From assembly GCF_013201545.1 (NCBI RefSeq), contig NZ_CP053746.1:2259001-2323000 (forward strand): a DNA stretch of 64,000 nt. Direction: 5' to 3'. This document shows, in pieces, positions 23,524-32,153 of this stretch. The notes under the pieces are model-generated. The model saw only the letters and a program-made list of their open reading frames with translations, searched no databases and was not told the origin of the DNA. Numbering within the stretch: the stretch's first letter is position 1; each line of letters begins with the position of its first letter. The stretch is from Pseudomonas graminis (GTDB lineage: Bacteria > Pseudomonadota > Gammaproteobacteria > Pseudomonadales > Pseudomonadaceae). The position numbers were made by a program, and so were the translations under genes.

Positions 23524-23655
23524 TGATCGTTCCCGCGCTCCGCTGATCGTTCCCACGCTCCGCGTGGGAATGCGCTGACCGACGCTCCGCGTCACCGGCG
23601 GCTGGGACGCGGAGCTTCCTAGGCTGCATCCCCACGCAGAGCGTGGGGACGATCA
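23524..23655. repeat. Palindromic repeat cluster, GATCGTTCCCACGC family
   Basis: One truncated copy (GATCGTTCCCGCGCTCCGC, 23524-23542), one full copy GATCGTTCCCACGCTCCGCG followed by TGGGAATGCGC, then inverted copies ending CGTGGGGACGATCAG at 23656. Same family as 15061-15170. It fills the gap between two convergent genes and probably acts as their terminator. Confidence 0.85.
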
Positions 23656-23667
23656 GCAGGGAGTTGA

Positions 23668-24804
23668 TTAGCCGCTGAAGTAATCGGCCAGTCCGATGTA
23701 GCAGGTCGCCAGGTGATACGGCGTCGTCGACGGCATGTCGCTGCGGCTGATCTGCCCCTGGCTGTCGAGGCACTCGTTCCAGCCGGTGGAGTGCAGGAAT
23801 TGTGCTTGCAGCGCCTTCAATTGGCGCGCCAGCAGGTGCTCGCTATCAGGCCGCAAGGTCAACGCGCGCAGGTATTCGGCCTGGGCCCAGATGCGCTGCG
23901 TGCCGTCTTTCACCGAACCGTCCACTTCCAGCATGGCCGCAACCGCGCCGGTCGTTTGATCGACGCCCTGTGCCTCGGCGTGGGTGAACGCAGTCTCCAG
24001 CGAACGGTACAGCGGCGTGCCCCGCAGCCGCGCGGACGATGCCAGCAGATAAAACCATTCAAACTGATGACCCGGCTCGGACCAGTTATCCACAGCGTCC
24101 AGCGGTTTCTCCAGCATTACCCCGTGTTCGACATCCACAAAACGTCGCTGCATGCCTTCCACCAGCGCATCCAGCGCCGCCTGCGTGTCAGCGTCATCAC
24201 GTACGGCCAGCGTGCCGAGAAATGCTTCGGCCAGGTGCATCAGCGGGTTTTGCAGCGGGCCGGCGTTGAGCGAAGACCAATCCTCGGCCAGCACGGATTC
24301 GTACAAGCCATCGCCATCAGCAAAGCGCTCTGCGACCACGTTCAGCGCGGCGTTGAGCACTGATTCCACCAACGGCTCGCGGACCTTGCCCCAGTAATGC
24401 GCGCAAGCAAAGACGATGAACGCGTGGGTGTAGAGATCCTTGCGGCGGTCCAGCGGCGCGCCTTGTGGATCGATGCTGTAGAACCAGCCGCCGTGCTCGG
24501 CATCGTGAAAGTGCTGCTGCAACGAACGAAACAGCGCGGCCGCGCGGGTGGCGGCGTCGGGCACGTCGGGGTGATCGATCAGGCTTGAAAACAGGAACAG
24601 CTGACGCGCACAGGCCATGGCCCGGTAGCGCTGGGGCGGCAACGGCCGATGCTGAGCGTCGACCGCCTCGAACGGCAGCGCCATCTCGGCATTCCATCCC
24701 GGGCCCTGCCACAACGGCACGACCACGCGCATGAAGTGCTGCTGCAGCTCAGTGAACAGGGCGGACAGTTCAGACTTGGCGGTGGGAAGGGAAGCGTCAG
24801 GCAT
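23668..24804 (-). CDS. AGE-family epimerase/isomerase
   Basis: A 378-residue protein of the N-acylglucosamine 2-epimerase / mannose isomerase superfamily ((alpha/alpha)6 barrel). Visible family stretches are RYRAMACARQLFLFSSLIDH, HGGWFYSIDPQGAPLDRRKDLYTHAFIVFACAHYW, NPLMHLAEAFL (with the catalytic-histidine helix) and PGHQFEWFYLL. It is expected to interconvert sugars such as mannose/fructose or N-acylglucosamine/mannosamine; the substrate cannot be told from sequence. It is a single gene convergent with the SDR and downstream of the ureEFG-ureJ genes. Confidence 0.88.
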   Translation of the reverse strand: MPDASLPTAKSELSALFTELQQHFMRVVVPLWQGPGWNAEMALPFEAVDAQHRPLPPQRYRAMACARQLFLFSSLIDHPDVPDAATRAAALFRSLQQHFHDAEHGGWFYSIDPQGAPLDRRKDLYTHAFIVFACAHYWGKVREPLVESVLNAALNVVAERFADGDGLYESVLAEDWSSLNAGPLQNPLMHLAEAFLGTLAVRDDADTQAALDALVEGMQRRFVDVEHGVMLEKPLDAVDNWSEPGHQFEWFYLLASSARLRGTPLYRSLETAFTHAEAQGVDQTTGAVAAMLEVDGSVKDGTQRIWAQAEYLRALTLRPDSEHLLARQLKALQAQFLHSTGWNECLDSQGQISRSDMPSTTPYHLATCYIGLADYFSG

Positions 24805-24911
24805 TGGATGGCGTCACGGCAAGGGCAAATTGCGCGACATGGTAGCAGGAGGTGAGGCGGGCGGGGCAGCGGGGATCGATTGATCCCCGCTCGAGCGCAG
24901 CAGACGCTGAC

Positions 24912-25484
24912 TTACCCTGCGAACAACCAGACGCCGGTGGCGGCCGACAGTGCGCCTGCGATCCGAACAACCGGCGCCGCCGCTGTCGGCAGAAACCGCA
25001 CCACGGCATAACCCGCCGCATGCAGCGCAGCGGTCGCGCCGACGAAACCGAGGGCGTAACCCCACGGGCTCGACATCTCCGGCAGTTCCAGACCGTGGGC
25101 CACGCCGTGGAACATCGCAAACAGTGCAGTCGCCGCCACGGCCACGAACAGTGGCGGACGCACCGCCAGTGCCACCGCCAGGCCCAACGCAAACACCGAC
25201 GCCGCAATGCCGCTCTCCAGCGCCGGCAACGCCAGGCCTTCAAACCCGAGCAAGCCGCCAATCAGCATGGTGCCGACGAATGTGCACGGCAGCGCCCAGC
25301 GCGCGGCGCCTTTTTGCTGTGCAGCCCACAGCCCGACAGCGATCATCGCCAGCAGGTGATCGATGCCGCCCAATGGATGGCTGATGCCGGCCACAAGACC
25401 GCTTTCATCGTGGCCGGGGTGAGCGAAGGCGATTGCCGGTACGAGGAGCAGCGCCAACGCGCCGAATACTTTTTTGCCGTTCAT
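24912..25484 (-). CDS. ureJ: HupE/UreJ family membrane protein
   Basis: A 190-residue inner-membrane protein with an N-terminal signal or first helix, then the metal-binding motif HPGHD at residues 22-26 and a second HPLGGIDHLLAMIAVGLWA. About six hydrophobic segments follow; HGVAHGLELP lies in a later loop. HupE/UreJ proteins are secondary nickel/cobalt transporters. Being downstream of ureG on the same strand, it probably supplies Ni(II) for urease maturation. Confidence 0.92.
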   Translation of the reverse strand: MNGKKVFGALALLLVPAIAFAHPGHDESGLVAGISHPLGGIDHLLAMIAVGLWAAQQKGAARWALPCTFVGTMLIGGLLGFEGLALPALESGIAASVFALGLAVALAVRPPLFVAVAATALFAMFHGVAHGLELPEMSSPWGYALGFVGATAALHAAGYAVVRFLPTAAAPVVRIAGALSAATGVWLFAG

Positions 25485-25517
25485 GAATGAATTCCTTGAG
25501 TCCTGTGGATGTACGAA

Positions 25518-26132
25518 TCAGGCAGCAGTCAGCAGGCCCTGACGCTCGATGAACGAAATAATCTGCTCCAGGCCCTGACCGGTTTTCTGGTTGCTGAACA
25601 CGAACGGCTTGTCGCCGCGCATCTTCTTCGTGTCGCGGTCCATCATCTCCAGCGATGCCCCCACCAGCGGCGCGAGGTCGATCTTGTTGATCACCAGCAG
25701 ATCGGATTTGCAAATGCCGGGGCCGCCCTTGCGCGGCAGCTTGTCGCCCGCCGACACGTCGATCACATAAATGGTGAGGTCCGACAGCTCCGGACTGAAC
25801 GTCGCAGACAAATTGTCGCCGCCCGACTCGACGATGATCAGGTCCAGCCCCTCGAAGCGACGATTAAGCTGGTCGACGGCTTCCAGATTGATCGAAGCGT
25901 CTTCGCGAATCGCCGTGTGCGGGCAACCGCCGGTTTCCACGCCGATGATGCGCTCTGGAGCCAGGGCTTCGTTGCGCACCAGAAAGTCGGCATCTTCACG
26001 GGTGTAGATATCGTTGGTGACCACCGCCAGGTTGTAGCGATCGCGCAGGGCCAGGCACAACGCGAGGGTCAGCGCGGTTTTGCCGGAACCGACCGGACCG
26101 CCGATGCCGACGCGTAAAGGTTGGCTGTTCAT
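25518..26132 (-). CDS. ureG: Urease accessory GTPase UreG
   Basis: A 204-residue SIMIBI-class GTPase. The P-loop [12 protein letters not shown] is at residues 11-22, the CPH metal site is in [36 protein letters not shown] is the switch II region and VINKIDLAP is the NKxD guanine motif. UreG hydrolyses GTP to drive nickel insertion with UreD, UreF and UreE. Gene order on this strand is ureE-ureF-ureG-ureJ. Confidence 0.97.
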   Translation of the reverse strand: MNSQPLRVGIGGPVGSGKTALTLALCLALRDRYNLAVVTNDIYTREDADFLVRNEALAPERIIGVETGGCPHTAIREDASINLEAVDQLNRRFEGLDLIIVESGGDNLSATFSPELSDLTIYVIDVSAGDKLPRKGGPGICKSDLLVINKIDLAPLVGASLEMMDRDTKKMRGDKPFVFSNQKTGQGLEQIISFIERQGLLTAA

Positions 26133-26190
26133 TCGTTCTCTCCGTTAAGCATGTTGTGCGGTTCGAGGCGCTGCGGCGATGGCGGCCACC

Positions 26191-26865
26191 TCATGATCGG
26201 AACAGGCGGCTGTACTGCCGCTCATGGTTCATGCTCGCCAGCGCCAGACCAAATGGCGCGCTGCCGATGTGGTCAGGGTTCAGCGCGGTCGCGTGTTGCT
26301 GGGCGTTTTGCAGCAGCGGCAATAATTCGCTGGTCAGGCGCTGCGCGGCTTGCTGTCCCAGCGGGAGGGTCTTCATCAGCACTGCCAACTGGTTTTCCAG
26401 CCAGCTCCAGAGCCAGGCGGCGAGGGCGTCCTGAGGACCGATCTGCCAGGCGCGCGCAGCCAGTGCCCAACCCAGCGCCAGATGCGGCTCGCCCACACGC
26501 TGTAGAAAGTCCCGCGCGGGCTGATCCATTTCCGGCAGGCCGTTGAGCAGTTGCTGCAGCGAATAGCCCATCTGTCGGCTTTCCAGGTGCAACTCCCGGG
26601 TCTCGCGGCTGGCGCGGTGTGCCTCGCTCAATTGCAGCAACGCCGCCCAGTCGTTTTGGGCAGCCGCCGTGCAGTGCGCCAGTAAAAGCGGCGCTTCAAA
26701 TCGCGCGAGGTTGAGCAGCAATTGGTCGCCGATCCAGCGGGCGGCACTGGCCGAATCGTGGACAGTCGATTGCTCGACCGCCATTTCCAGGCCTTGGGAA
26801 TAGCTGTAGCCGCCGATGGGCAGCTGGGGGCTCGCCAGACGCAGCAGCGCCCAGGCCGCGTTCAC
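26191..26865 (-). CDS. ureF: Urease accessory protein UreF
   Basis: A 224-residue all-helical UreF. The conserved start LLRLASPQLPIGGYSYSQGLE is at residues 7-27. It acts as a scaffold and checkpoint between UreD-bound apo-urease and UreG. It begins with GTG at 26865, overlapping the ureE stop by 4 bases (GTGA), which indicates translational coupling with ureE. Confidence 0.95.
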   Translation of the reverse strand: MNAAWALLRLASPQLPIGGYSYSQGLEMAVEQSTVHDSASAARWIGDQLLLNLARFEAPLLLAHCTAAAQNDWAALLQLSEAHRASRETRELHLESRQMGYSLQQLLNGLPEMDQPARDFLQRVGEPHLALGWALAARAWQIGPQDALAAWLWSWLENQLAVLMKTLPLGQQAAQRLTSELLPLLQNAQQHATALNPDHIGSAPFGLALASMNHERQYSRLFRS

Positions 26866-27362
26866 GTGCGGACGCCGAATTGATGAATGCGTGGCGCGTA
26901 ATTGAAGTCTTCTTCCCCGGCGCGGGAGTGGTGATGGCCACCACCGTACGCCCCGTGCTCCGGCTGGAAGGGCGCTTCGAGGGATTCGGTGGTAGCGCCC
27001 AGTTGATCAAGCATGGCTTTGAGCACGTAGTCGTCGAGCAGGCGCAGCCAGCCATCACCCACTTGCAGCGCCACATGGCGGTTGCCCAGGTGATACGCCG
27101 CGCGAGTGAGCTCGAACGGGCTGCTGCATGTCACGTGCATCAACTGCTCAGGGCGTGCGCAGACGCGGACGATTCGGCCGTCTTCAGCCTTGAGAAAGTC
27201 GCCGTCACGCAACGGCGGATGACCCCGTTCGAGGAAAAGCCCGACGTCTTCGCCCTCGGCACTGAAACAGCGCAGTCGGCTTTTGCTCCGCGCCTCGAAT
27301 ATCAAATGCAGCTCTGCGGCCCATTCAGCCTGAGGTTCGGTCCGTTGATGAATCACCAGCAT
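26862..27362 (-). CDS. ureE: Urease nickel metallochaperone UreE
   Basis: A 166-residue UreE. Family stretches are LRCFSAEGEDVGLFLERGHPLR-like (residues about 35-57) and AYHLGNRHVALQVGDGWLRL with the interface histidine near residue 97. It ends in a histidine-rich tail (HGAYGGGHHHSRAG) that binds extra nickel. I chose the ATG at 27362 (MLVIHQRTEP) because the in-frame upstream extension has no UreE similarity. It is the first gene of the accessory cluster, behind a candidate RpoN promoter. Confidence 0.95.
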   Translation of the reverse strand: MLVIHQRTEPQAEWAAELHLIFEARSKSRLRCFSAEGEDVGLFLERGHPPLRDGDFLKAEDGRIVRVCARPEQLMHVTCSSPFELTRAAYHLGNRHVALQVGDGWLRLLDDYVLKAMLDQLGATTESLEAPFQPEHGAYGGGHHHSRAGEEDFNYAPRIHQFGVRT

Positions 27363-27398
27363 CAGAAAGCTTCCAGCAATGTGCGATGCAAGGGCTAG

Positions 27399-27414
27399 AG
27401 CAAGTGGCTTGCCA
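27399..27414 (-). promoter_or_regulatory. Candidate sigma-54 promoter of ureEFG-ureJ
   Basis: On the minus strand this reads TGGCAAG-CCAC-TTGCT, matching the RpoN consensus at all key positions (-24 GG, -12 GC, W after TTGC). Transcription would start near 27387, about 25 bases before the ureE ATG. Confidence 0.72.
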
Positions 27415-27507
27415 ACAGGCGCGCAGGACAGAAATTGCCAGAATACGGTGCAGTCAGGGGAGGGCTGATCACGAAGGTGCGACCTATCGGTGCGACGGTT
27501 GGGGCGA

Positions 27508-27523
27508 TGCACCGCCGTGGTGC
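27508..27523. promoter_or_regulatory. Candidate NtrC binding site upstream of ureE
   Basis: TGCACC-GCCGT-GGTGC is a perfect TGCACC-N5-GGTGC dyad, about 95 bases upstream of the -24 element. Direct GGTGCGAC repeats lie beside it (about 27476-27496). It sits just beyond the 3' end of desT. Confidence 0.65.
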
Positions 27524-27569
27524 GGGGAGGTGTGGTCAGAGACTGACGCAGCACCCTGGAGCTTCGCGA

Positions 27570-28226
27570 TCACTCGGTACTGCCCAAGCCCTGCCAGCGC
27601 TTGGCGCCAATGAAGATGAAGCGAAGCTGCTGGGTTATTTTCGCCCGGGGAGTGAGGTGCTTGGCCAGGGCCGGGGGCGGCGGGTCGATCAGCTCCGGGA
27701 GCATGGCGAATACGCTCTTTACCACCAGGTCGGCCATGACCGAGAGGTCGTCGGTGTTCAGGTGCTGGAATTTGGGCATCGAGGCCAAGTCGGTCGCGAG
27801 GTCGGCGATGATGCCTTCGCGCAGCGCGCCGAGTGCCTGACGGACTTTGAGCGAGCCGCCGTATTGCTCGCGCGCCAGAAACAGAAACTGCGAGCGGTTG
27901 GCAGCGACCACATCCAGAAAGATGCGGATGGACGCGTCGATGATGCCGCTGTCGATGTTGTGGTTGTGGCGCACGCGGCGGATGGTTTCGCGGAAGGTTT
28001 GGCCAACTTCACTGACCAGCGCCAGGCCGAGGTGGTCCATGTCATCGAAATGCCGATAGAAACCGGTGGGCACGATGCCGGCGGTTTTCGCCACTTCGCG
28101 CAGGCTCAGACTGCCGAAACCCCGCCCGCTCTCCATCAGGCCCCGGGCTGCATCAAGCAGGGCGTGGCGGGTCTGCTGTTTCTGTTCGGCACGGGGCAGC
28201 ATGGGGCGTGTATCTGATGAAGGCAT
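27570..28226 (-). CDS. desT: TetR-family fatty-acid desaturase regulator DesT-like
   Basis: A protein of about 218 residues. The DNA-binding helix-turn-helix is SLSLREVAKTAGIVPTGFYRHF, and DMDHLGLALVSEVGQTFRETIRR is typical of FabR/DesT. The C-terminal half contains FLFLAREQYGGSLKVRQAL and PPALAKHLTPRAKITQQLRFIF. In P. aeruginosa desT (PA4890) also lies directly beside ureE. DesT senses the saturated/unsaturated acyl-CoA ratio and represses desCB. The desaturase genes are not adjacent here. The start may be 28226 (MPSSD) or 28202 (MLPRAEQ); neither has a clear SD. Confidence 0.85.
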   Translation of the reverse strand: MPSSDTRPMLPRAEQKQQTRHALLDAARGLMESGRGFGSLSLREVAKTAGIVPTGFYRHFDDMDHLGLALVSEVGQTFRETIRRVRHNHNIDSGIIDASIRIFLDVVAANRSQFLFLAREQYGGSLKVRQALGALREGIIADLATDLASMPKFQHLNTDDLSVMADLVVKSVFAMLPELIDPPPPALAKHLTPRAKITQQLRFIFIGAKRWQGLGSTE

Positions 28227-28284
28227 GGGCCGCAACTTTAGCAAATGCGTTTGCGTGACGTCGAACCCGGTTTTGCGTCGGGCA

Positions 28285-28313
28285 ATAAAAAGCCCGGCGA
28301 TCAGGGCCGGGCT
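28285..28313 (-). terminator. Terminator of the small repeat-protein gene
   Basis: Perfect arms AGCCCGGC (28291-28298) and GCCGGGCT (28306-28313). Read on the minus strand the stem is followed by TTTTTATT. Confidence 0.8.
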
Positions 28314-28354
28314 GTTCTCGTGCTTATGCCGGCAGATTGAGGTCGCTCAAACCA

Positions 28355-28430
28355 GCTCTTCCCGGCTAAGCCGTCCCACTAATCAAGCGCTGCGTTGTTT
28401 CCGTAGGACTGGCTTTAGCCGGAAAGCTTT
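28355..28430. repeat. Palindromic repeats, GGCTTTAGCCGG family
   Basis: An inverted pair: CTCTTCCCGGCTAAGCCGTC at about 28355-28380 and GTAGGACTGGCTTTAGCCGG at about 28403-28422. Same family as 12316-12476. Confidence 0.75.
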
Positions 28431-28449
28431 TGATCCCAGCGGGTGTCGC

Positions 28450-28671
28450 TCAGGAGACCCGCTGATACTGCTGAATCAGCCGATCCGGGCCGTTGTCGGC
28501 GACGCGCTGGTATTGATTGATCAAGCGATCCGGGCCGTCCTGCGCAACGGTCGGCAAACCGGAGTGCTGCGTCGCCTTCGCTTCGCCGAGGATCGCTTGT
28601 TCGCTGGCAGGCATCGCGAACGCACTCGAGGCAAGTAGGGAAAGGGTCAGGGCAATCAATTGGCGTTTCAT
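28450..28671 (-). CDS. Small exported protein with tandem GPDRLI-QYQRV repeat
   Basis: A 73-residue protein. A Sec signal peptide occupies residues 1-19 (LIALTLSLLASSAFA). The mature part of about 54 residues contains two near-identical units, DGPDRLINQYQRVA and NGPDRLIQQYQRVS, the second at the very C-terminus. Similar Pseudomonas proteins are sometimes labelled phage infection protein, but I know of no proven function. It has its own terminator and is probably periplasmic or cell-surface. AGGATG-type SD sequence is weak. Confidence 0.8.
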   Translation of the reverse strand: MKRQLIALTLSLLASSAFAMPASEQAILGEAKATQHSGLPTVAQDGPDRLINQYQRVADNGPDRLIQQYQRVS

Positions 28672-28987
28672 GGAAGGATGCTCGGGTGTAAAGGGTTATG
28701 TGAACGTGCTGGCGATTTTACCCCTGCCCCCTCGATAAAGAAGTTCAGCGGGCTGATGGTGACCATCGACAGAAATGATGCGAATTACGACCCCTTGCAC
28801 GGCGGGCCTTTCAACGTGTTTCAGGTCGATCGCCGAGCCCGTCTGGACGTACGGTATGGGCAGGGGGCGGAACTTTTCTGACCCTGAATACAGATTTCAT
28901 CAAACCGACGCGGGTTTTCTTAGTCGAACCGTTACGACGTACGAGACGCGCCCTGGACGGCGCGTCGGTTTTTGGGGAGACAACGCA
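28672..28987. other. Divergent gene-free region before asmA-like gene
   Basis: A 316-base gap between divergent genes. It presumably holds both promoters. I see no repeat or convincing gene; the in-frame upstream extension of the asmA-like gene has no protein-like composition. Confidence 0.5.
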
Positions 28988-31057
28988 ATGACGCGAGGCC
29001 GTAAAATCTTCGCCTGGACAGCCGCAATCCTGCTGCTGTTGCTGGTGATTCTGATCATTGTGATCGCGACTTTCGACTGGAACCGGCTCAAGCCGACCAT
29101 CAATGAGAAGGTGTCTGCCGAACTGCATCGCCCCTTTGCCATCAACGGCAATCTGGCCGTGAGCTGGCACCGTGAGCCGGATGAAGGCGGCTGGCGCGCC
29201 TGGGTGCCGTGGCCGCACATGTCGGCGGAAGACATCGCACTGGGCAACCCGGAATGGTCGAAGACGCCGCAGATGGTCACGCTCAAACGCGTCGATCTGC
29301 GCTTGTCTCCCTTGCCGTTGCTCGCCCAGCGCGTCGTCATTCCGCGCATCAACCTGACCGAGCCCAACGCGAAAATCGAGCGTCTGGCCGATGGCCGCGC
29401 CAATTGGGTGTTTGATCTGCCCAAGAGCGACCCGAACGCCGAGCCGTCGAGCTGGGTGATCGACATCGGCACGATCGGATTCGATAAGGGCTTCGTGAGC
29501 TACAACGACCAGAAGATCAACACGGCCGTCGATGTCGTCATCGATATGCTGGGCAAGCCGATTCCGTACAGCGACATTGTCGGCAGTAGCGAGGCGAAGA
29601 AGGTCCAGGACAAGGGCGCTTCGGCGCAGGATTACGCCTTCGGCTTCACCGCCAAAGGCCAGTACCACGGCCAGAAACTTAACGGCAGCGGCAAGGTAGG
29701 CGGGCTGTTGGCGCTGAAAGACGCCGCGCTGCCATTCCCGGTACAGGCAGATGTCAGTGCTGGCGCCTTGCGTGTTGCCGTCGCGGGCACCGTGACCGAT
29801 CCGCAGAACCTGGGAGAACTGGATCTGCGCCTGAAACTCTCCGGCGACAGCCTCAGCAATCTGTATCCGCTGACGGGCGTCACTTTGCCGGATTCCCCGC
29901 CGTACTCCACCGATGGCCGTCTGATCGCCAAACTGCATGACCCGGCGGGTGCGTCGTTCCAGTACAAGGGCTTCAACGGCAAGATCGGCGACAGCGATAT
30001 CCATGGCGACCTGGGCTTTGTCGCCAGCGAACCCCGTCCCAAGCTCACCGGCGCGCTGGTGTCCAATCAATTGCTGATGGCGGACCTCAAGCCGCTGATC
30101 GGCGCCGACTCCAATGCCGAGCAGAAAACCCGGGGCGGCGAGAGCAAGCAACCCACGGACAAAGTGCTGCCGGTCGAGGAGTTCAAGACCGATCGCTGGG
30201 CGGCCATGGACGCCGATGTAGAGTTCACTGGCAAACGCATCGTGCAGAGCGCCGACCTGCCATTCACCGACCTTTATACCCATGTGGTGCTTAACGACGG
30301 CGTGTTGAGTCTGGAGCCTCTGCGTTTCGGTGTGGCGGGCGGCAAGCTCGACGCGGACATCAAGCTCAATGGTCACACTCAGCCACTGGAAGGACGCGCA
30401 AAGCTGTCGGCACGCGGCTTCAAGCTCAAGCAATTGTTCCCGACCTTCGAACCGATGAAGACCAGCTTTGGCGAGCTTAACGGTGACGCGGACCTCAGCG
30501 GTCGTGGCAATTCGGTCGCGGCGTTGTTGGGCACCTCAAACGGCGAGTTGAAAATGCTGGTCAATGACGGCGCTGTCAGCCGTGGCCTGATGGAGATCGC
30601 CGGGCTTAACGTGGGCAATTACGTGGTCGGCAAGCTGTTTGGCGACAAGGACGTGAAGATCAACTGTGCGGCCACTGATGTGGGCTTCAAGGACGGCTTG
30701 GCGAGCACCAAAGTGTTTGTGTTCGATACCGAGAACGCGATCATTTATGTCGATGGTACGGCGAACCTGAAGAGCGAGCAGTTGGACATGAAGATCACGC
30801 CCGAATCCAAAGGCTTCCGGGTCTTCTCCCTGCGTTCGCCGCTGTATGTGCGCGGGCCGTTCAGCAAGCCCAATGCGGGTGTCGAGTCAGGTCCGCTGTT
30901 GCTGCGTGGCGCAGGCATGGTGCTGTTGGGCGCGGCCGTCGGACCGGCGGCGGGATTGCTGGCACTCGTAGCGCCCAGCAGCGGGGATGCGCCTAACCAG
31001 TGCACCGCATTGCTGGAGCAGATGCGCTCGGGCAAGGCGCCGAAGACGGTGAAATAA
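28988..31057 (+). CDS. AsmA family protein
   Basis: A 689-residue protein. A single N-terminal transmembrane anchor (AAILLLLLVILIIVIATFDW, about residues 11-30) is followed by a large periplasmic part typical of AsmA (LKPTINEKVSAELHRPFAI, later LDADIKLNGHTQPLEGRAKL and GELNGDADLSGRGNSVAALLGTS). AsmA-like proteins have a beta-taco fold and are thought to move or organise phospholipids between membranes. The ATG at 28988 has GGGAGA upstream. The C-terminal 60 residues contain a glycine/alanine-rich hydrophobic stretch (GAGMVLLGAAVGPAAGLLALV), which may be a second membrane contact. Confidence 0.9.
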   Translation: MTRGRKIFAWTAAILLLLLVILIIVIATFDWNRLKPTINEKVSAELHRPFAINGNLAVSWHREPDEGGWRAWVPWPHMSAEDIALGNPEWSKTPQMVTLKRVDLRLSPLPLLAQRVVIPRINLTEPNAKIERLADGRANWVFDLPKSDPNAEPSSWVIDIGTIGFDKGFVSYNDQKINTAVDVVIDMLGKPIPYSDIVGSSEAKKVQDKGASAQDYAFGFTAKGQYHGQKLNGSGKVGGLLALKDAALPFPVQADVSAGALRVAVAGTVTDPQNLGELDLRLKLSGDSLSNLYPLTGVTLPDSPPYSTDGRLIAKLHDPAGASFQYKGFNGKIGDSDIHGDLGFVASEPRPKLTGALVSNQLLMADLKPLIGADSNAEQKTRGGESKQPTDKVLPVEEFKTDRWAAMDADVEFTGKRIVQSADLPFTDLYTHVVLNDGVLSLEPLRFGVAGGKLDADIKLNGHTQPLEGRAKLSARGFKLKQLFPTFEPMKTSFGELNGDADLSGRGNSVAALLGTSNGELKMLVNDGAVSRGLMEIAGLNVGNYVVGKLFGDKDVKINCAATDVGFKDGLASTKVFVFDTENAIIYVDGTANLKSEQLDMKITPESKGFRVFSLRSPLYVRGPFSKPNAGVESGPLLLRGAGMVLLGAAVGPAAGLLALVAPSSGDAPNQCTALLEQMRSGKAPKTVK

Positions 31058-31091
31058 GTACGGCAGATGATTCAGCGCCATAGTCCGCTCG

Positions 31092-31250
31092 TGTAGGAGT
31101 GAGCTTGCTCGCGAAGACTGCATTCCAGACACATGAGATGTCCGGGATGTACTGGCCTCTTCGCGAGCAAGCTCACTCCCACAGTTCCAGTGGCGCGCCC
31201 GAGATATCGAGTCAACCACTGCCCTGTGGGAGCGAGCTTGCTCGCGAAGG
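31092..31250. repeat. REP elements, GGAGTGAGCTTGCTCGCGAAG family
   Basis: One inverted pair (31092-31183: GTAGGAGTGAGCTTGCTCGC to GCAAGCTCACTCCCACA) and one single copy at about 31224-31250. Confidence 0.88.
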
Positions 31251-31290
31251 AACCCTTGAATCCACACATCCCGCCTGAAAGTTACCCACA

Positions 31291-31320
31291 AAAAAGCCAG
31301 GGCATGTGCCCTGGCTTTTT
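31291..31320. terminator. Bidirectional terminator
   Basis: Perfect 14-bp arms (31291-31304 and 31307-31320), A-run first and T-run last, centred between the convergent asmA-like and bacterioferritin-like genes. Confidence 0.92.
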
Positions 31321-31337
31321 GCATTGCGTGGTGCGTA

Positions 31338-31871
31338 TCAGAGGCCGTCGAGCAAGTCGGCCATGTCGTCGGCGTGCTCTTCTTCCTGCGCCAGGATCTC
31401 TTCGAAGATGCGGCGGGTGGTCGGGTCTTGGTCGCCGATGTACTGAATGATTTCGCGGTAGCTGTCGATTGCGATGCGCTCGGCCACCAGGTCTTCAGTG
31501 ATCATCTCTTTCAGCGTGTTACCGGCCACATACTGCGCGTGTGAATTCTGGCTCAGCAGGTCCGGGTTGAATTCCGGCTCGCCGCCCAGTTGCACGATGC
31601 GCTCGGCTAGCTTGTCTGCGTGTTCGAGCTCTTGATTGGCGTGTTCCAGAAACTCATCCGCCGCAGCGTGGGACTTGATGCCCTTGGCCATGAAGTAGTG
31701 ACGCTTGTAACGCAGGGTGCAGACCAGTTCAGTCGCGAGCGACGCGTTCAGCAAACGCAGGACCTCTTCACGGTCAGCGTTATAGCTTTCAGTGACGGCG
31801 CCGTCTTCAACGTTTTTGCGCGCGCGCTCTCGCAGGGTAGCGACGTCGGTCATTGGGTGCAGATTGATCAT
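31338..31871 (-). CDS. Bacterioferritin-like ferritin-family protein
   Basis: A 177-residue four-helix di-iron protein. The ferroxidase-type ligands are visible: a glutamate in SLATELVCTLRYKRHYF, E-x2-H in EFLEHANQELEHADKL, a glutamate in EDLVAERIAIDSYRE and E-x2-H in EEILAQEEEHADDM. It matches the PA4880-type probable bacterioferritin, a Dps/Bfr relative that oxidises and stores iron or protects against peroxide. The ATG at 31871 has GGAG 8 bases upstream; an internal ATG at 31853 is less likely. Heme-binding methionine cannot be judged. Confidence 0.88.
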   Translation of the reverse strand: MINLHPMTDVATLRERARKNVEDGAVTESYNADREEVLRLLNASLATELVCTLRYKRHYFMAKGIKSHAAADEFLEHANQELEHADKLAERIVQLGGEPEFNPDLLSQNSHAQYVAGNTLKEMITEDLVAERIAIDSYREIIQYIGDQDPTTRRIFEEILAQEEEHADDMADLLDGL

Positions 31872-32153
31872 CAGATTTCTCCAGGGCTTTTACGGTTTTT
31901 TCCGTCGCGCTCTGTTGCGCCATGCGTAAAGCAGGCGCCCGGCAGGATCGGGTCTTAAGGTGTGAGTGGTGGCGACTGGCAAAAGTTTGATTTTTGTTCG
32001 GGGACTTTTTGACGCGGAGGCAGTTTGCCGCTGGGGCCGGGGAAGGATCCTTACAGCGGACCGCCCGCGTTCATGGCAATACGGGGCATCCTTGCGATGC
32101 CCCTGCGCTCGTGATCGCGGGCGGGATCAACCATTCAAACGAATGGCATCAGA

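Noticed and set aside
28775..28987. In-frame 5' extension of the AsmA-like gene
   Set aside because: The extension has no SD and an implausible composition; the real start with an SD and membrane anchor follows at 28988.
28811..30433. Open frame of 540 codons on the minus strand inside the AsmA gene
   Set aside because: It is antisense to a clear AsmA protein and has a low-complexity Arg/Gln/His composition typical of shadow frames in GC-rich DNA.
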